This document shows, piece after piece, positions 48,249 through 57,000 of a DNA stretch of 61,922 nucleotides (the stretch's first letter is position 1; each line of letters opens with the position of its first letter). This DNA comes from Kitasatospora aureofaciens. GTDB taxonomy: Bacteria > Actinomycetota > Actinomycetes > Streptomycetales > Streptomycetaceae. The stretch lies in assembly GCF_019192735.1 (NCBI RefSeq), contig NZ_JAHTKP010000046.1:1-61922 (forward strand). Reading direction: 5' to 3'. The notes under the pieces are model-generated. The model made no database searches. It saw nothing but the letters and a program-made list of their open reading frames with translations, and was not told the DNA's origin. The position numbers and the translations under genes were made by a program.

Positions 48249-49697
48249 GTGACTGTCAACGACGACGTGTTCACGGACTGGAAGAACCGCGAGGAGATCG
48301 CGGAGTCGATGATCCCGATCATCGGTCGACTGCACCGGGAGCGGGACGTGACCGTCCTCCTCCACAGCCGGTCGCTGGTGAACAAGTCGGTGGTCAGCAT
48401 CCTCAAGACGCACCGCTTCGCCCGGCAGATAGCCGGCGAGGAGCTCTCGGTCACCGAGACGATGCCGTTCCTGGAGGCCCTGACCGCCCTGGACCTCGGC
48501 CCCTCCCAGATCGACATCGGCATGCTCGCCGCGACCTACAAGGCGGACGACCGCGGCCTCTCGGTGGCGGAGTTCACCGCCCGGGCCGTCATCGGCGCCA
48601 CGGGCGACAACAAGCTGGAGCGCCGGGACGCCCGCGACGTCGTGCTGTACGGGTTCGGCCGCATCGGCCGCCTCGTGGCCCGTCTGCTGATCGAGAAGGC
48701 CTCGGGCAACGGCCTGCGGCTGCGCGCCATCGTCGTCCGCAACAGCGGCGGCGACGACCTCGTGAAGCGCGCCTCCCTGCTGCGCCGTGACTCCATCCAC
48801 GGCCAGTTCCAGGGCACCATCACCGTCGACGAGGCGAACAACAAGATCATCGCCAACGGCAACGAGATCACCGTGATCTACTCCGACGACCCGACCAAGG
48901 TCGACTACACGGAGTACGGGATCAAGGACGCCATCCTGATCGACAACACCGGCCGCTGGCGCGACCGCGAGGGCCTGTCGAAGCACCTGCGCCCCGGTAT
49001 CGCCAAGGTCGTGCTGACCGCGCCCGGCAAGGGCGACGTCCCGAACATCGTGCACGGCGTCAACCACGACACGATCAAGCCGGACGAGCAGATCCTCTCC
49101 TGCGCGTCCTGCACCACCAACGCGATCGTCCCGCCGCTGAAGGCGATGGAGGACGAGTACGGCGTGCTCCGCGGCCACGTGGAGACCGTCCACTCGTTCA
49201 CCAACGACCAGAACCTGCTGGACAACTACCACAAGGCCGACCGCCGCGGCCGCTCGGCACCGCTGAACATGGTGATCACCGAGACCGGTGCCGCCTCGGC
49301 CGTCGCCAAGGCGCTGCCGGACCTCCAGGCGAAGATCACCGGCAGCTCGATCCGCGTGCCGGTGCCGGACGTCTCGATCGCCATCCTCAACCTGCAGCTG
49401 AAGCGCGAGACCAACCGCGAGGAGGTCCTGGACTACCTCCGCAACGTCTCGCTGACCTCGCCGCTGAAGCGCCAGATCGACTTCACCGACTCGCCCGACG
49501 CGGTGTCGAGCGACTTCATCGGCTCGCGCCACGCCTCGATCGTCGACGCCGGCGCCACCAAGGTCGAGGGCGACAACGCGATCCTCTACCTGTGGTACGA
49601 CAACGAGTTCGGCTACTCCTGCCAGGTCATTCGGGTCGTCCAGTACGTCTCGGGCGTCGAGTACCCGACCTTCCCGGTCCCGGCTGCCGCAGTCTGA
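48249..49697 (+). CDS. gap2: Glyceraldehyde-3-phosphate dehydrogenase, long actinobacterial form
   Basis: The 482-aa protein starts at GTG 48249 (MTVNDDVFTDWKNREE). An N-terminal extension of about 125 residues precedes the Rossmann domain (VVLYGFGRIGRL). The catalytic Cys lies in SCASCTTNAIVPP, and the substrate region is HSFTNDQNLLDNYH; the protein ends in WYDNEFGYSCQVIRVV. This long form is the second GAPDH typical of streptomycetes. It is housekeeping carbon metabolism and marks ordinary chromosome. Confidence 0.95.
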   Translation: MTVNDDVFTDWKNREEIAESMIPIIGRLHRERDVTVLLHSRSLVNKSVVSILKTHRFARQIAGEELSVTETMPFLEALTALDLGPSQIDIGMLAATYKADDRGLSVAEFTARAVIGATGDNKLERRDARDVVLYGFGRIGRLVARLLIEKASGNGLRLRAIVVRNSGGDDLVKRASLLRRDSIHGQFQGTITVDEANNKIIANGNEITVIYSDDPTKVDYTEYGIKDAILIDNTGRWRDREGLSKHLRPGIAKVVLTAPGKGDVPNIVHGVNHDTIKPDEQILSCASCTTNAIVPPLKAMEDEYGVLRGHVETVHSFTNDQNLLDNYHKADRRGRSAPLNMVITETGAASAVAKALPDLQAKITGSSIRVPVPDVSIAILNLQLKRETNREEVLDYLRNVSLTSPLKRQIDFTDSPDAVSSDFIGSRHASIVDAGATKVEGDNAILYLWYDNEFGYSCQVIRVVQYVSGVEYPTFPVPAAAV

Positions 49698-49717
49698 CGC
49701 ACGGGCCTGAGCCTGAC

Positions 49718-49761
49718 GCGGCGGTGGGCGGCGACCTTTCGGGGTTGCCGCCCACCGCCGC
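49718..49761 (+). terminator. Terminator after GAPDH
   Basis: A perfect 15-bp stem (GCGGCGGTGGGCGGC, 49718-49732; 49747-49761) is followed by TTGCCTTG. Confidence 0.9.
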
Positions 49762-49976
49762 TTGCCTTGCCCACCCTGATCGGGGGGTGGGCGGCTGCCG
49801 ACCGAGGAATCAGTAGACCGGTCTTTATAATCTTTGGAACCGGGGCTGGGCAGGGGCGGTCGGGGCTGGGTGGGGTGAGCCTGCGTGGGCCCGAGGTGCG
49901 AGGCAAGGCTGCCCGGGCCCGTCCGGGGGCGAACGGCTATCTTGATGGGTCACGGACATCGGGAGGGGAGCGGGCG

Positions 49977-50774
49977 ATGGGCAAGGTCGGTCTGCGGGTG
50001 GCTGCCGGGGTGGCGGTCGGTGTGCTGGTGGGGGTGCTCGGCGGGTGTGCGTCGGACGGCTCGGAGGCTGCCAAGGGGGCTGCGGGCAGCGCGAGTTCGG
50101 GATCGAGTTCGGCGCCATCGGCAAGTGCGGCGGGTAACGTCTCGGCCGCCGCCGCCGCCGCCTCCGCGCCCGCGCCTGGCGTCGTCACGCCGTCCGCGGG
50201 CGGTACCGGTGCGCCCGTTCCGCCGCCGGCGGGGGCCGGGGCCGGTACGCCCGGGGCGGACTCGGAGGCGGTGCTGCTGGACGACAAGGTGGTCCTGCAG
50301 GTGCTGCCGGACGTGAAGGCGATGGCCGGGTGGGAGGAGGAGAAGCGACGCGTCGACACCGCCGACCACGCCACCACCTGCACCGCGAAGGCGCCCTGCA
50401 CGGGGAAGCCGCTGAGCGGCTCGGTCCGATTCTCCTCGGGGGACCTCGTCACCCGGTTCATGGTCGACACCCTGCCCACCCGGGACGCGGCGAAGGACCG
50501 CCTCAAGGAGACCTGTGCCTCGTACGGGAGTGGGCCGTTCAAGACCGTGGGCGTGGCGGTGCTGGGCAGCGAGAGCCAGGCCTTCCAGGGGCAGCTGGCC
50601 GGCAGCGAGGGCGTCGGCATCGTGCTGCGGTCGGGCACCGTGGTGGCGAGCGTGACGACCGAGGGCGGGCCGGTGGACGTGGTGGCGACCCGGCGGTTCG
50701 CCGCGATGCTGGTCAAGCGGATCGAGCAGGCGCAGGCCGGGCGGACGCCGGACGCGGGGCTGGGCCCGATCTGA
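49977..50774 (+). CDS. Secreted lipoprotein of unknown function
   Basis: ATG 49977 follows GGGAGGGGAG. The 265-aa protein has a lipoprotein signal peptide with lipobox VLGGC (Cys at about 22). A Ser/Ala/Pro/Gly-rich low-complexity spacer follows to about residue 95. A folded domain then has two pairs of Cys (TTCTAKAPC and one later) and alternating hydrophobic strands, somewhat like PknH-type extracellular sensor domains. No enzymatic motif. Confidence 0.85.
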   Translation: MGKVGLRVAAGVAVGVLVGVLGGCASDGSEAAKGAAGSASSGSSSAPSASAAGNVSAAAAAASAPAPGVVTPSAGGTGAPVPPPAGAGAGTPGADSEAVLLDDKVVLQVLPDVKAMAGWEEEKRRVDTADHATTCTAKAPCTGKPLSGSVRFSSGDLVTRFMVDTLPTRDAAKDRLKETCASYGSGPFKTVGVAVLGSESQAFQGQLAGSEGVGIVLRSGTVVASVTTEGGPVDVVATRRFAAMLVKRIEQAQAGRTPDAGLGPI

Positions 50775-50810
50775 CGGTCCGGTGACCGGGTGGACAACGA
50801 ACAGGCAACA

Positions 50811-50857
50811 GCGGACAGATAACAGAATCTGTTCTCTGAAATCTGTTATCTGTCCGC
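50811..50857. promoter_or_regulatory. AT-rich 16-bp inverted repeat with CTGTTATC motifs
   Basis: GCGGACAGATAACAGA (50811-50826) pairs perfectly with 50842-50857; ATCTGTT recurs inside and again at 50862. The sequence is far more AT-rich than its surroundings. It may be a terminator for the lipoprotein gene or an operator 137 nt upstream of the next gene. Confidence 0.55.
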
Positions 50858-50993
50858 TGTCATCTGTTATCCCCCTCGTCAGGCCACGTGCGGGCTGCGC
50901 GAACGGATGTCGGGCGCGCGTGATATGTACTGCATCTGGGTGGCCGTGTGCGGCCATGCGAGAGATACCGATGACGTTCGAGGGGGACACCCG

Positions 50994-52031
50994 ATGCCGC
51001 TTTTCCGTCGCCGCTCCGGCGATGACGCTCCGCAGGGCCAGGCCGGCCGCCGCGGACTCGGGTTCGGGCGCGGCAAGCGGGCCGCCGAGCGGGCCGCGGC
51101 CGTCGGCCCCACCGCGGTGCTCGACCCGGCCTACGGGGACGACGCACTGCGGCTGATGCTCGGCCAGGCCGCCGTCGGCGACTGGTCGTCCCTGCGCCCC
51201 GCCCTCGCCGCCGTCGAGGACGAGGCCGACCTGACGTGGATCCTGGGCGCCCTCGCCGACGTCGACGGCGTCGAGGAGTGGACCGCCAAGGCCGTCGCCG
51301 AGCGCCCCGACGACACCCTGCCGCTTCTGCTGTCCGGCGCCCGGCACATCACCTGGGCCTGGGAGGCCCGGACCGGCGCCCGAGCCAAGCACGTGACGGA
51401 GGAGCAGTGGCGGCTCTTCCACGAGCGGCTGGACATCGCCGAGGAGCAGCTGCTGGAGGCCGCCGAGCGCGAGCCCGCCCGGCTCGCCCCCTGGTACTTC
51501 CTGCAGATCAGCGCTCGCGGCGCCTCGCTCGACCCGGAGGCGGCCACCTGCCGCTTCGAGGCCGCGCTGCGCCGCGCCCCCGGCCACCCCGCCTCGCACC
51601 GCCAGCGCCTCCAGCAGCTGTGCGCCAAGTGGGGCGGCTCGCACGACGAGATGCACGACTTCGCCCGCTCCTCGATGCTCGCCGCCCCCGAGGGCAGCCA
51701 GCTCGGCGAGCTGGTCGCGCTCGCGCACCTGGAGCGCTGGCTCGACCTGCCGGACGGCGAGGACCACGCCTACCTCACCAGCCCGACGGTCCTGGCCGAG
51801 CTCCAGGAGGCGGCCTTCCGGTCCGTCCTGCACCCCGGCTTCACACAGGTCCGCGGCTGGCAGGGCGCGTTCAACACCTTTGCGATGGCCTTCTCACTGG
51901 CCGACCAGCGCAAGACCGCGCACCTGCTGTTCGACGCGCTGGACGGCCTCGTCACCGAGTCGCCCTGGCACTACCTGGCCGGCGACCCGGTCGAGAACTT
52001 CCGCGCCCACCGCGACCGCTGCGCACGCTGA
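50994..52031 (+). CDS. Helical protein of unknown function before the HSP90 gene
   Basis: ATG 50994 is preceded by GAGGGGG. The 345-aa protein starts with a basic Gly/Arg-rich segment and is then almost entirely helical and acidic (LRPALAAVEDEADLTWILGALADVDG, RLDIAEEQLLEAAEREPARLAPW). This resembles TPR/SEL1-like repeats without a clear consensus. It is 90 nt upstream of the HSP90-like gene on the same strand and may be part of that unit. Confidence 0.8.
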   Translation: MPLFRRRSGDDAPQGQAGRRGLGFGRGKRAAERAAAVGPTAVLDPAYGDDALRLMLGQAAVGDWSSLRPALAAVEDEADLTWILGALADVDGVEEWTAKAVAERPDDTLPLLLSGARHITWAWEARTGARAKHVTEEQWRLFHERLDIAEEQLLEAAEREPARLAPWYFLQISARGASLDPEAATCRFEAALRRAPGHPASHRQRLQQLCAKWGGSHDEMHDFARSSMLAAPEGSQLGELVALAHLERWLDLPDGEDHAYLTSPTVLAELQEAAFRSVLHPGFTQVRGWQGAFNTFAMAFSLADQRKTAHLLFDALDGLVTESPWHYLAGDPVENFRAHRDRCAR

Positions 52032-52121
52032 CGCCCAAGCGGCCACCAAGCCCCACCACGCCCGCCTCCCGGAGCCGGGCGCCAGACCCTCCTCACCCAC
52101 AAGCGATCGAAAGAGCCTCCG

Positions 52122-53999
52122 GTGTCCCCATCCGAGAACCCGACGAGTGCGCACACCTTCCAGGTGGACCTGCGCGGTCTGGTGGACCTGCTCTCCCACC
52201 ACCTCTACTCCAGCCCGCGCGTCTACCTGCGCGAGCTCCTGCAGAACGCGGTGGACGCGATCACCGCCCGGCAGAAGCTCGACCCCGCCGCGCCCGCCCG
52301 GATCACCGTCCGCGCCGACGACGAGCTGACCGTCACCGACACCGGCATAGGCCTCACCGAGGCGGACGTTCACACCTTCCTCGCCACCATCGGCCGCAGC
52401 TCCAAGCGCGACGCCGACGGCGGCCTGGACGGCGCCGGACTGGCCCGCGCCCGCGGCGACTTCATCGGCCAGTTCGGCATCGGCCTGCTCGCCTGCTTCG
52501 TGGTCGCCGACGAGATCACCGTCGTCACCCGCTCCGCCGCCACCCCGGACGCCCCGGTCGTGGAGTGGCGCGGCAGCTCCGACGGCCGCTACACCATCCG
52601 AACCCTGCCCGCCGAGGCCAAGCCGGAGCCGGGCACCACCGTCACCCTCGCCCCGCGCGCGGACGCCGCCGAGTGGACCCGCTCGGGCCAAGTCCTGGCA
52701 CTCGCCCGGGACTTCGGCAGCCTGCTGCGGCAGGAGGTGACGGTCGTCGACGCCAACGGCACCGAGCACCGGGTCAACCGGACCCCGCCGTGGGCCGAGC
52801 GGCACAGCTCCCCGCTCGCCCGGCGCGACGCGCTGGCCGAGTACTGCCGCAGCACGTTCGACTTCACCCCGCTCGACGCCATCGACCTGGACCTGCCGCT
52901 GGTCGGCCTGCGCGGCGTCGCGTACGTCCTGCCGGACGCCGCCCCGCCCTCGCGCCGCTCCGGCCACCGGGTGCACCTCAAGGGCATGCTGCTCTCCGAC
53001 CAGGCCGACGAACTCCTGCCCGACTGGGCGTTCTTCGTCCGCTGCGTGGTCGACACCGACGGCCTGCGCCCGACCGCCTCCCGCGAGGGCCTGTACGCGG
53101 ACGAGACGCTGGCGGCCGTCCGCGACGCGCTCGGCGTACGGATCCGTGACTGGCTCGCCGGGCTGTCCGCGAGCGACCCGGCGATGCTGCACCGGTTCCT
53201 CTCCGTGCACTATCTGGCCGTCAAGCAACTCGCCCGCTACGACGACGAGTTGCTGCGGATGCTGCTGCCCTGGCTGCCGTTCGAGACCAGCGACGGCCAG
53301 ATGACGCTGGACGAGTTCGTGCGCAGTCACCCGGTCGTCCTGGTCGCGGGGACCGACGACGAGTTCCGTCAGGTGGCCGCGATCGCGAGCGCGGCCGGGC
53401 TCGGCGTGGTCAACGGCGGCTACACCTACGACCGCGACCTGGTGCACCGGCTGCCCGAGATCCGGCCCGGCGTCTCCGTCACGGACCTCGACCCCGGCAT
53501 GGTGACCGCGCACCTGGACGCCGTCGACCCGGCCACCGAGCTGGCCGCCGCCGCGTTCCTGACCGTCGCCCGCGAGGTGGTCGGCCGGTTCGACTGCGAC
53601 GTTGCCCTGCGCAGCTTCCACCCGACCAGCGCCCCGGCGCTGCTGTTCGACAACCGGGAGGCCCGGCACGAGCGCAGCCGCGCCCAACTCGCCGAGGAGG
53701 CGGACGGGTTGTGGGCGGACATCCTGGGCTCGCTGCGCGCCGAGGTGCCCCGCGCCCAGCTCGTGCTCAACCACCTCAACCCGCTGGTCCGCCGCGCTGC
53801 CTCGATCACCGGCCGGGACCTCGCCGTCACCGCCGTCGAGGCGCTGTACGGACAGGCCCTGCTGATGACCCGCCGTCCGCTGAAGGCGAGCGAGAGCGCG
53901 CTGCTCAACCGTTCGTTCATCAGCCTGCTCGACCACGCCATACTCGGCCACGAGGCGGCCGAGGGCCGCGGCCCCGGCACCGACCCGAAGGAGGCGTGA
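52122..53999 (+). CDS. HSP90-family chaperone (HtpG-like)
   Basis: The 625-aa protein starts at GTG 52122. The GHKL ATPase motifs are intact: YLRELLQNAVDAI (catalytic Glu, Asn, Asp), DTGIGLTEADV and GQFGIGL. The middle domain has LPLVGLRGVAYVLPD and the C-terminal dimerisation part is shorter than in E. coli HtpG. It has no long charged linker. The stop overlaps the next start (TGATG), so the chaperone and the TPR protein are made together. Confidence 0.93.
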   Translation: MSPSENPTSAHTFQVDLRGLVDLLSHHLYSSPRVYLRELLQNAVDAITARQKLDPAAPARITVRADDELTVTDTGIGLTEADVHTFLATIGRSSKRDADGGLDGAGLARARGDFIGQFGIGLLACFVVADEITVVTRSAATPDAPVVEWRGSSDGRYTIRTLPAEAKPEPGTTVTLAPRADAAEWTRSGQVLALARDFGSLLRQEVTVVDANGTEHRVNRTPPWAERHSSPLARRDALAEYCRSTFDFTPLDAIDLDLPLVGLRGVAYVLPDAAPPSRRSGHRVHLKGMLLSDQADELLPDWAFFVRCVVDTDGLRPTASREGLYADETLAAVRDALGVRIRDWLAGLSASDPAMLHRFLSVHYLAVKQLARYDDELLRMLLPWLPFETSDGQMTLDEFVRSHPVVLVAGTDDEFRQVAAIASAAGLGVVNGGYTYDRDLVHRLPEIRPGVSVTDLDPGMVTAHLDAVDPATELAAAAFLTVAREVVGRFDCDVALRSFHPTSAPALLFDNREARHERSRAQLAEEADGLWADILGSLRAEVPRAQLVLNHLNPLVRRAASITGRDLAVTAVEALYGQALLMTRRPLKASESALLNRSFISLLDHAILGHEAAEGRGPGTDPKEA

Positions 54000-56914
54000 T
54001 GCTGGACACCCCCGACGCGGTGATGGCCGCGCTGCGCGAGAACGACACCCGCCCCTACGGCCGCCCGCGGACCGTCACCGCCGAGGAACTCGTCGACGCC
54101 GCCGAGCAGTTCGACGACACCGGGGTGCGCTCGCTGGCCCTGCTGGAGCTGATGGAGGCGTACCAGTACGACGGCGAGCGCAGCAAGTCGCCGGTGGTCT
54201 TCGCCCGGGTGCTCAAGCTCTGGGACACCGACCCGGACGGCTTCGGCGAGTGGGCCAGGGAGCAGGTGTTCTGGCGCTTCAAGTGGGTCGCCAGCTCCCT
54301 GCTCGGTACCCCCGACGTGCCGCTGGAGGCGATCCGCCGCTGGCACAGCGAGATGCGGGACCGCTACCGCGCGGCCGGCTTCGGCCTCCAGCCGTACTAC
54401 GCCCAGCGCTTCCACCTGGCCGCGCACACCGGCGTCGGCACCGAGGACGCGTACGAGCTGTGGACCGCCCGCCCGCGCACCGAGCTGAGCGACTGCCACG
54501 CCTGCGAGATCCGCTCCCGCGCCGCCCACCACGTGCGCGCCGGCGACGACGCGCGGGCCCTGGTGGCCTGGCGCCCCGTCCTCGGCGGCCAGAGCACCTG
54601 CTCCGAGGAGCCCTACCTCAGCCACGCCTCAGCCCTGCTGCCGATGCTGCGCGAGGGCCGCCTGGACGAGGCCCGCTCCAGCCACCTGGTGGGCTACCGG
54701 TTCGTCCGCGGCAAGGCCGGGATGGCCCGCCCGGTCGGCCAGCACATCGAGTTCTGCGCGCTCTCCGGCAACGAGCCGCGCGGCCTGGAGATCCTCTCCG
54801 AGAACCGCGACCTGTTCACCCTCACCGGCGACCCGGGCGGCCGCCTCGACTTCCTCACCGGCGTCGAGGTGCTGATCGCCGCCCTGGCCCGCCAGGGCCA
54901 CGGCGACCTCGCGGTCAGTGGCCCGCCCGGCAGCGGCTGGACGGTCGACACGCTGCTCGCCCACCTCCGGAGCGAGGCCGGCGCGCTCGCCGACCGCTTC
55001 GACGCCCGCAACGGCACCGACGCGGTCGGCGCCCGCCGCCGTGCCCGGCTGGAGCGCGAGCCGCTGCTCGCCGAGCCGCTCGCGCTCGGCGTCCGCTCCG
55101 CCGCCGCGCCCGAACTGGCCGGAGCTCCGGCCGTCGTGCCCGCGCCGCGTCGCGCCACCGAGCCGGAGCCGGAGGACTTCGCGGCCCTGGTGGTCCGCGC
55201 CCGCGAGCTCGACCTCGTCGGCCACCCGGACGCGGACCGGCTCTGGCGGCGGATCGCCGAGCGCTTCGAGGCCGACGGTTACGTGCACGAGGAGGGCACC
55301 GCGGCCGGCACCGCCGGGCGCCTGCGCGCCGAACTCGCCGAGCAGCGCGCCCACGCAGCGTTGGACCGGGACGACCACACCGGAGGCAAGGCCGAACTGC
55401 TCGCCGCCGCAGACCTGTTCGAGCAGGAGGGGCTGCTCGGCCAGGCCCTCATGGTGCGCACCCGCACGCTCGTCGTCGAACTCGGCGAGGTCGACGGCGT
55501 GGCCTCCGACTGGCCGGCGCTCGACGAAGCACTGGGCCGCGCCCGGGAGTTGCACGCCGCGGGCGGCATGAGCGACGACGACTACCTGATCGTGCTCCAG
55601 TGTCGGGCCTTCGCCGCGCACCACGACCTGGTCGCTGCGCTGCCCGAGCCGCCCGCCGAGCTCGTGGCACGGTTCGGGGAGGTCGTCGGCGCGTACCGGA
55701 CGGAGAGCGTCGCGCTCGGCTCGCCCAAGCGGGCCGCCACCGCGCGCCAGTACGCCGCCGATGCCGCCGCCCGGCAGGGCCGGATGGCCGAGGCCGCGGC
55801 CGAACTGCGGGAGGTCATGGCACAGTTGGACGCCGCCGAACTGCCCTGGCAGACCCCGCGGGTGCTCGGCCTGCTCGGTCAGGTGCTGCTGCAGAGCGGC
55901 GAATCCGCCCAGGCCGTCGAGGTGTTCCACCGGGCGCTGGCCGAGGCCGCCCGCTGGGGCGACGACTCCTACCCGTTCGCCCCGACCTACATGATGCTCG
56001 GCCATGCGAGCGCCCACACCGGCGACGAGGGCGCGGCGATCCGGGCACTCTCGGAGGCCGCCGCCCGCTTCGACCGCAAGGGCCGGGCCGCCGCCGAGGA
56101 GGCCGCCCAGGTGCGGCTGCAGCTCGCGGACCTGCTGCGCGGCAACGGCCGGGCGGCCGACGCGGTCGCCGTGCTGGAGTCGGTGCTGCTCGACGCGGCC
56201 GCCCCCGAACTGGACGAGCGCCTGCTCGCCCAGGTCCGGCTCGACCTCGCCCGCGGGCTGTTCGAGCTGGAGGAGTACCGGGACGCGGCCGAGGAGTACC
56301 TGCGCCTCGCCGACGAGGTCGAGGAGTGGGAGGACGGGTCCACCCTCACCGTGGTCGCTTGCGAGGCATCCCTCGCGCTGGCCAGGGCGGACCGCTGGGA
56401 GGCCGCCGACGCCTCCCGCGAACGCGCCCTTGCGGCGCACGCCGAGGCGCCCCAGTGGGACCAGATGGCCGCGACGCTGCGCGACTTCGCCCGGCTGGTG
56501 ATGCGCGAACAGGGTCCGGACGGCCTGGAGAGCGCGCTCGCCCGGCTGGCCGAGGCGGACGCCGTCGGGGCGGCCGCCGAGCAGGCCGGGGCCTCGTACA
56601 ACTCGTGGTTCCTGCGCGGCGGTTCGCACTACGAGCGGGCGCGCTGCCTGGCCGTCGCCGGGCGGTACGAGGAGGCGCTGGCCGAGGTCGAGCGGGCCGT
56701 CCCGGTGTACGAGGAGGGCGGCGAGCAGGCCGAGTCGCCGCGCGCCGAGGCCGTGCGGCTGGCCGCGCTGATCGAGGGCACCGACCTTGGGCGGACGAAG
56801 GCCGCGACGGACCGGCTGACCGCCGCCATCGCGCGCTGCCGCAGCGTCGGGCTGCCGGAGGCGGCGGAGATCCTGGCCGACCTGCGCGAGCGGATCGCGG
56901 CGAGCGAGGGCTGA
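53999..56914 (+). CDS. Large TPR-type helical protein coupled to HSP90
   Basis: ATG 53999 overlaps the HSP90 stop and follows GAAGGAGG. The 971-aa protein lacks enzymatic motifs. The second half shows TPR-like repeats (EAAAELREVMAQLDAAELPWQTPRVLGLLGQVLLQSGESAQAVEVFHRAL, and YEEALAEVERAVPVYEEGGEQA). HSP90 chaperones in eukaryotes work with TPR co-chaperones, so strict coupling here suggests a bacterial counterpart (inference). HSP90 lacks a C-terminal MEEVD-like peptide, so any contact would differ. Confidence 0.85.
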   Translation: MLDTPDAVMAALRENDTRPYGRPRTVTAEELVDAAEQFDDTGVRSLALLELMEAYQYDGERSKSPVVFARVLKLWDTDPDGFGEWAREQVFWRFKWVASSLLGTPDVPLEAIRRWHSEMRDRYRAAGFGLQPYYAQRFHLAAHTGVGTEDAYELWTARPRTELSDCHACEIRSRAAHHVRAGDDARALVAWRPVLGGQSTCSEEPYLSHASALLPMLREGRLDEARSSHLVGYRFVRGKAGMARPVGQHIEFCALSGNEPRGLEILSENRDLFTLTGDPGGRLDFLTGVEVLIAALARQGHGDLAVSGPPGSGWTVDTLLAHLRSEAGALADRFDARNGTDAVGARRRARLEREPLLAEPLALGVRSAAAPELAGAPAVVPAPRRATEPEPEDFAALVVRARELDLVGHPDADRLWRRIAERFEADGYVHEEGTAAGTAGRLRAELAEQRAHAALDRDDHTGGKAELLAAADLFEQEGLLGQALMVRTRTLVVELGEVDGVASDWPALDEALGRARELHAAGGMSDDDYLIVLQCRAFAAHHDLVAALPEPPAELVARFGEVVGAYRTESVALGSPKRAATARQYAADAAARQGRMAEAAAELREVMAQLDAAELPWQTPRVLGLLGQVLLQSGESAQAVEVFHRALAEAARWGDDSYPFAPTYMMLGHASAHTGDEGAAIRALSEAAARFDRKGRAAAEEAAQVRLQLADLLRGNGRAADAVAVLESVLLDAAAPELDERLLAQVRLDLARGLFELEEYRDAAEEYLRLADEVEEWEDGSTLTVVACEASLALARADRWEAADASRERALAAHAEAPQWDQMAATLRDFARLVMREQGPDGLESALARLAEADAVGAAAEQAGASYNSWFLRGGSHYERARCLAVAGRYEEALAEVERAVPVYEEGGEQAESPRAEAVRLAALIEGTDLGRTKAATDRLTAAIARCRSVGLPEAAEILADLRERIAASEG

Positions 56915-56923
56915 CGGCGTGTG

Positions 56924-56961
56924 CGAGGGGCGGGCCCGGTGTGCGCCGGGCCCGCCCCTCG
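56924..56961. terminator. Bidirectional terminator
   Basis: A 16-bp perfect stem (CGAGGGGCGGGCCCGG, 56924-56939; 56946-56961) with a six-base loop lies between the convergent TPR and chitinase genes. Confidence 0.9.
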
Positions 56962-57000
56962 GGCGTTCGGGTGATCAGGGGTGATCAGCAGTCGGGGTGA

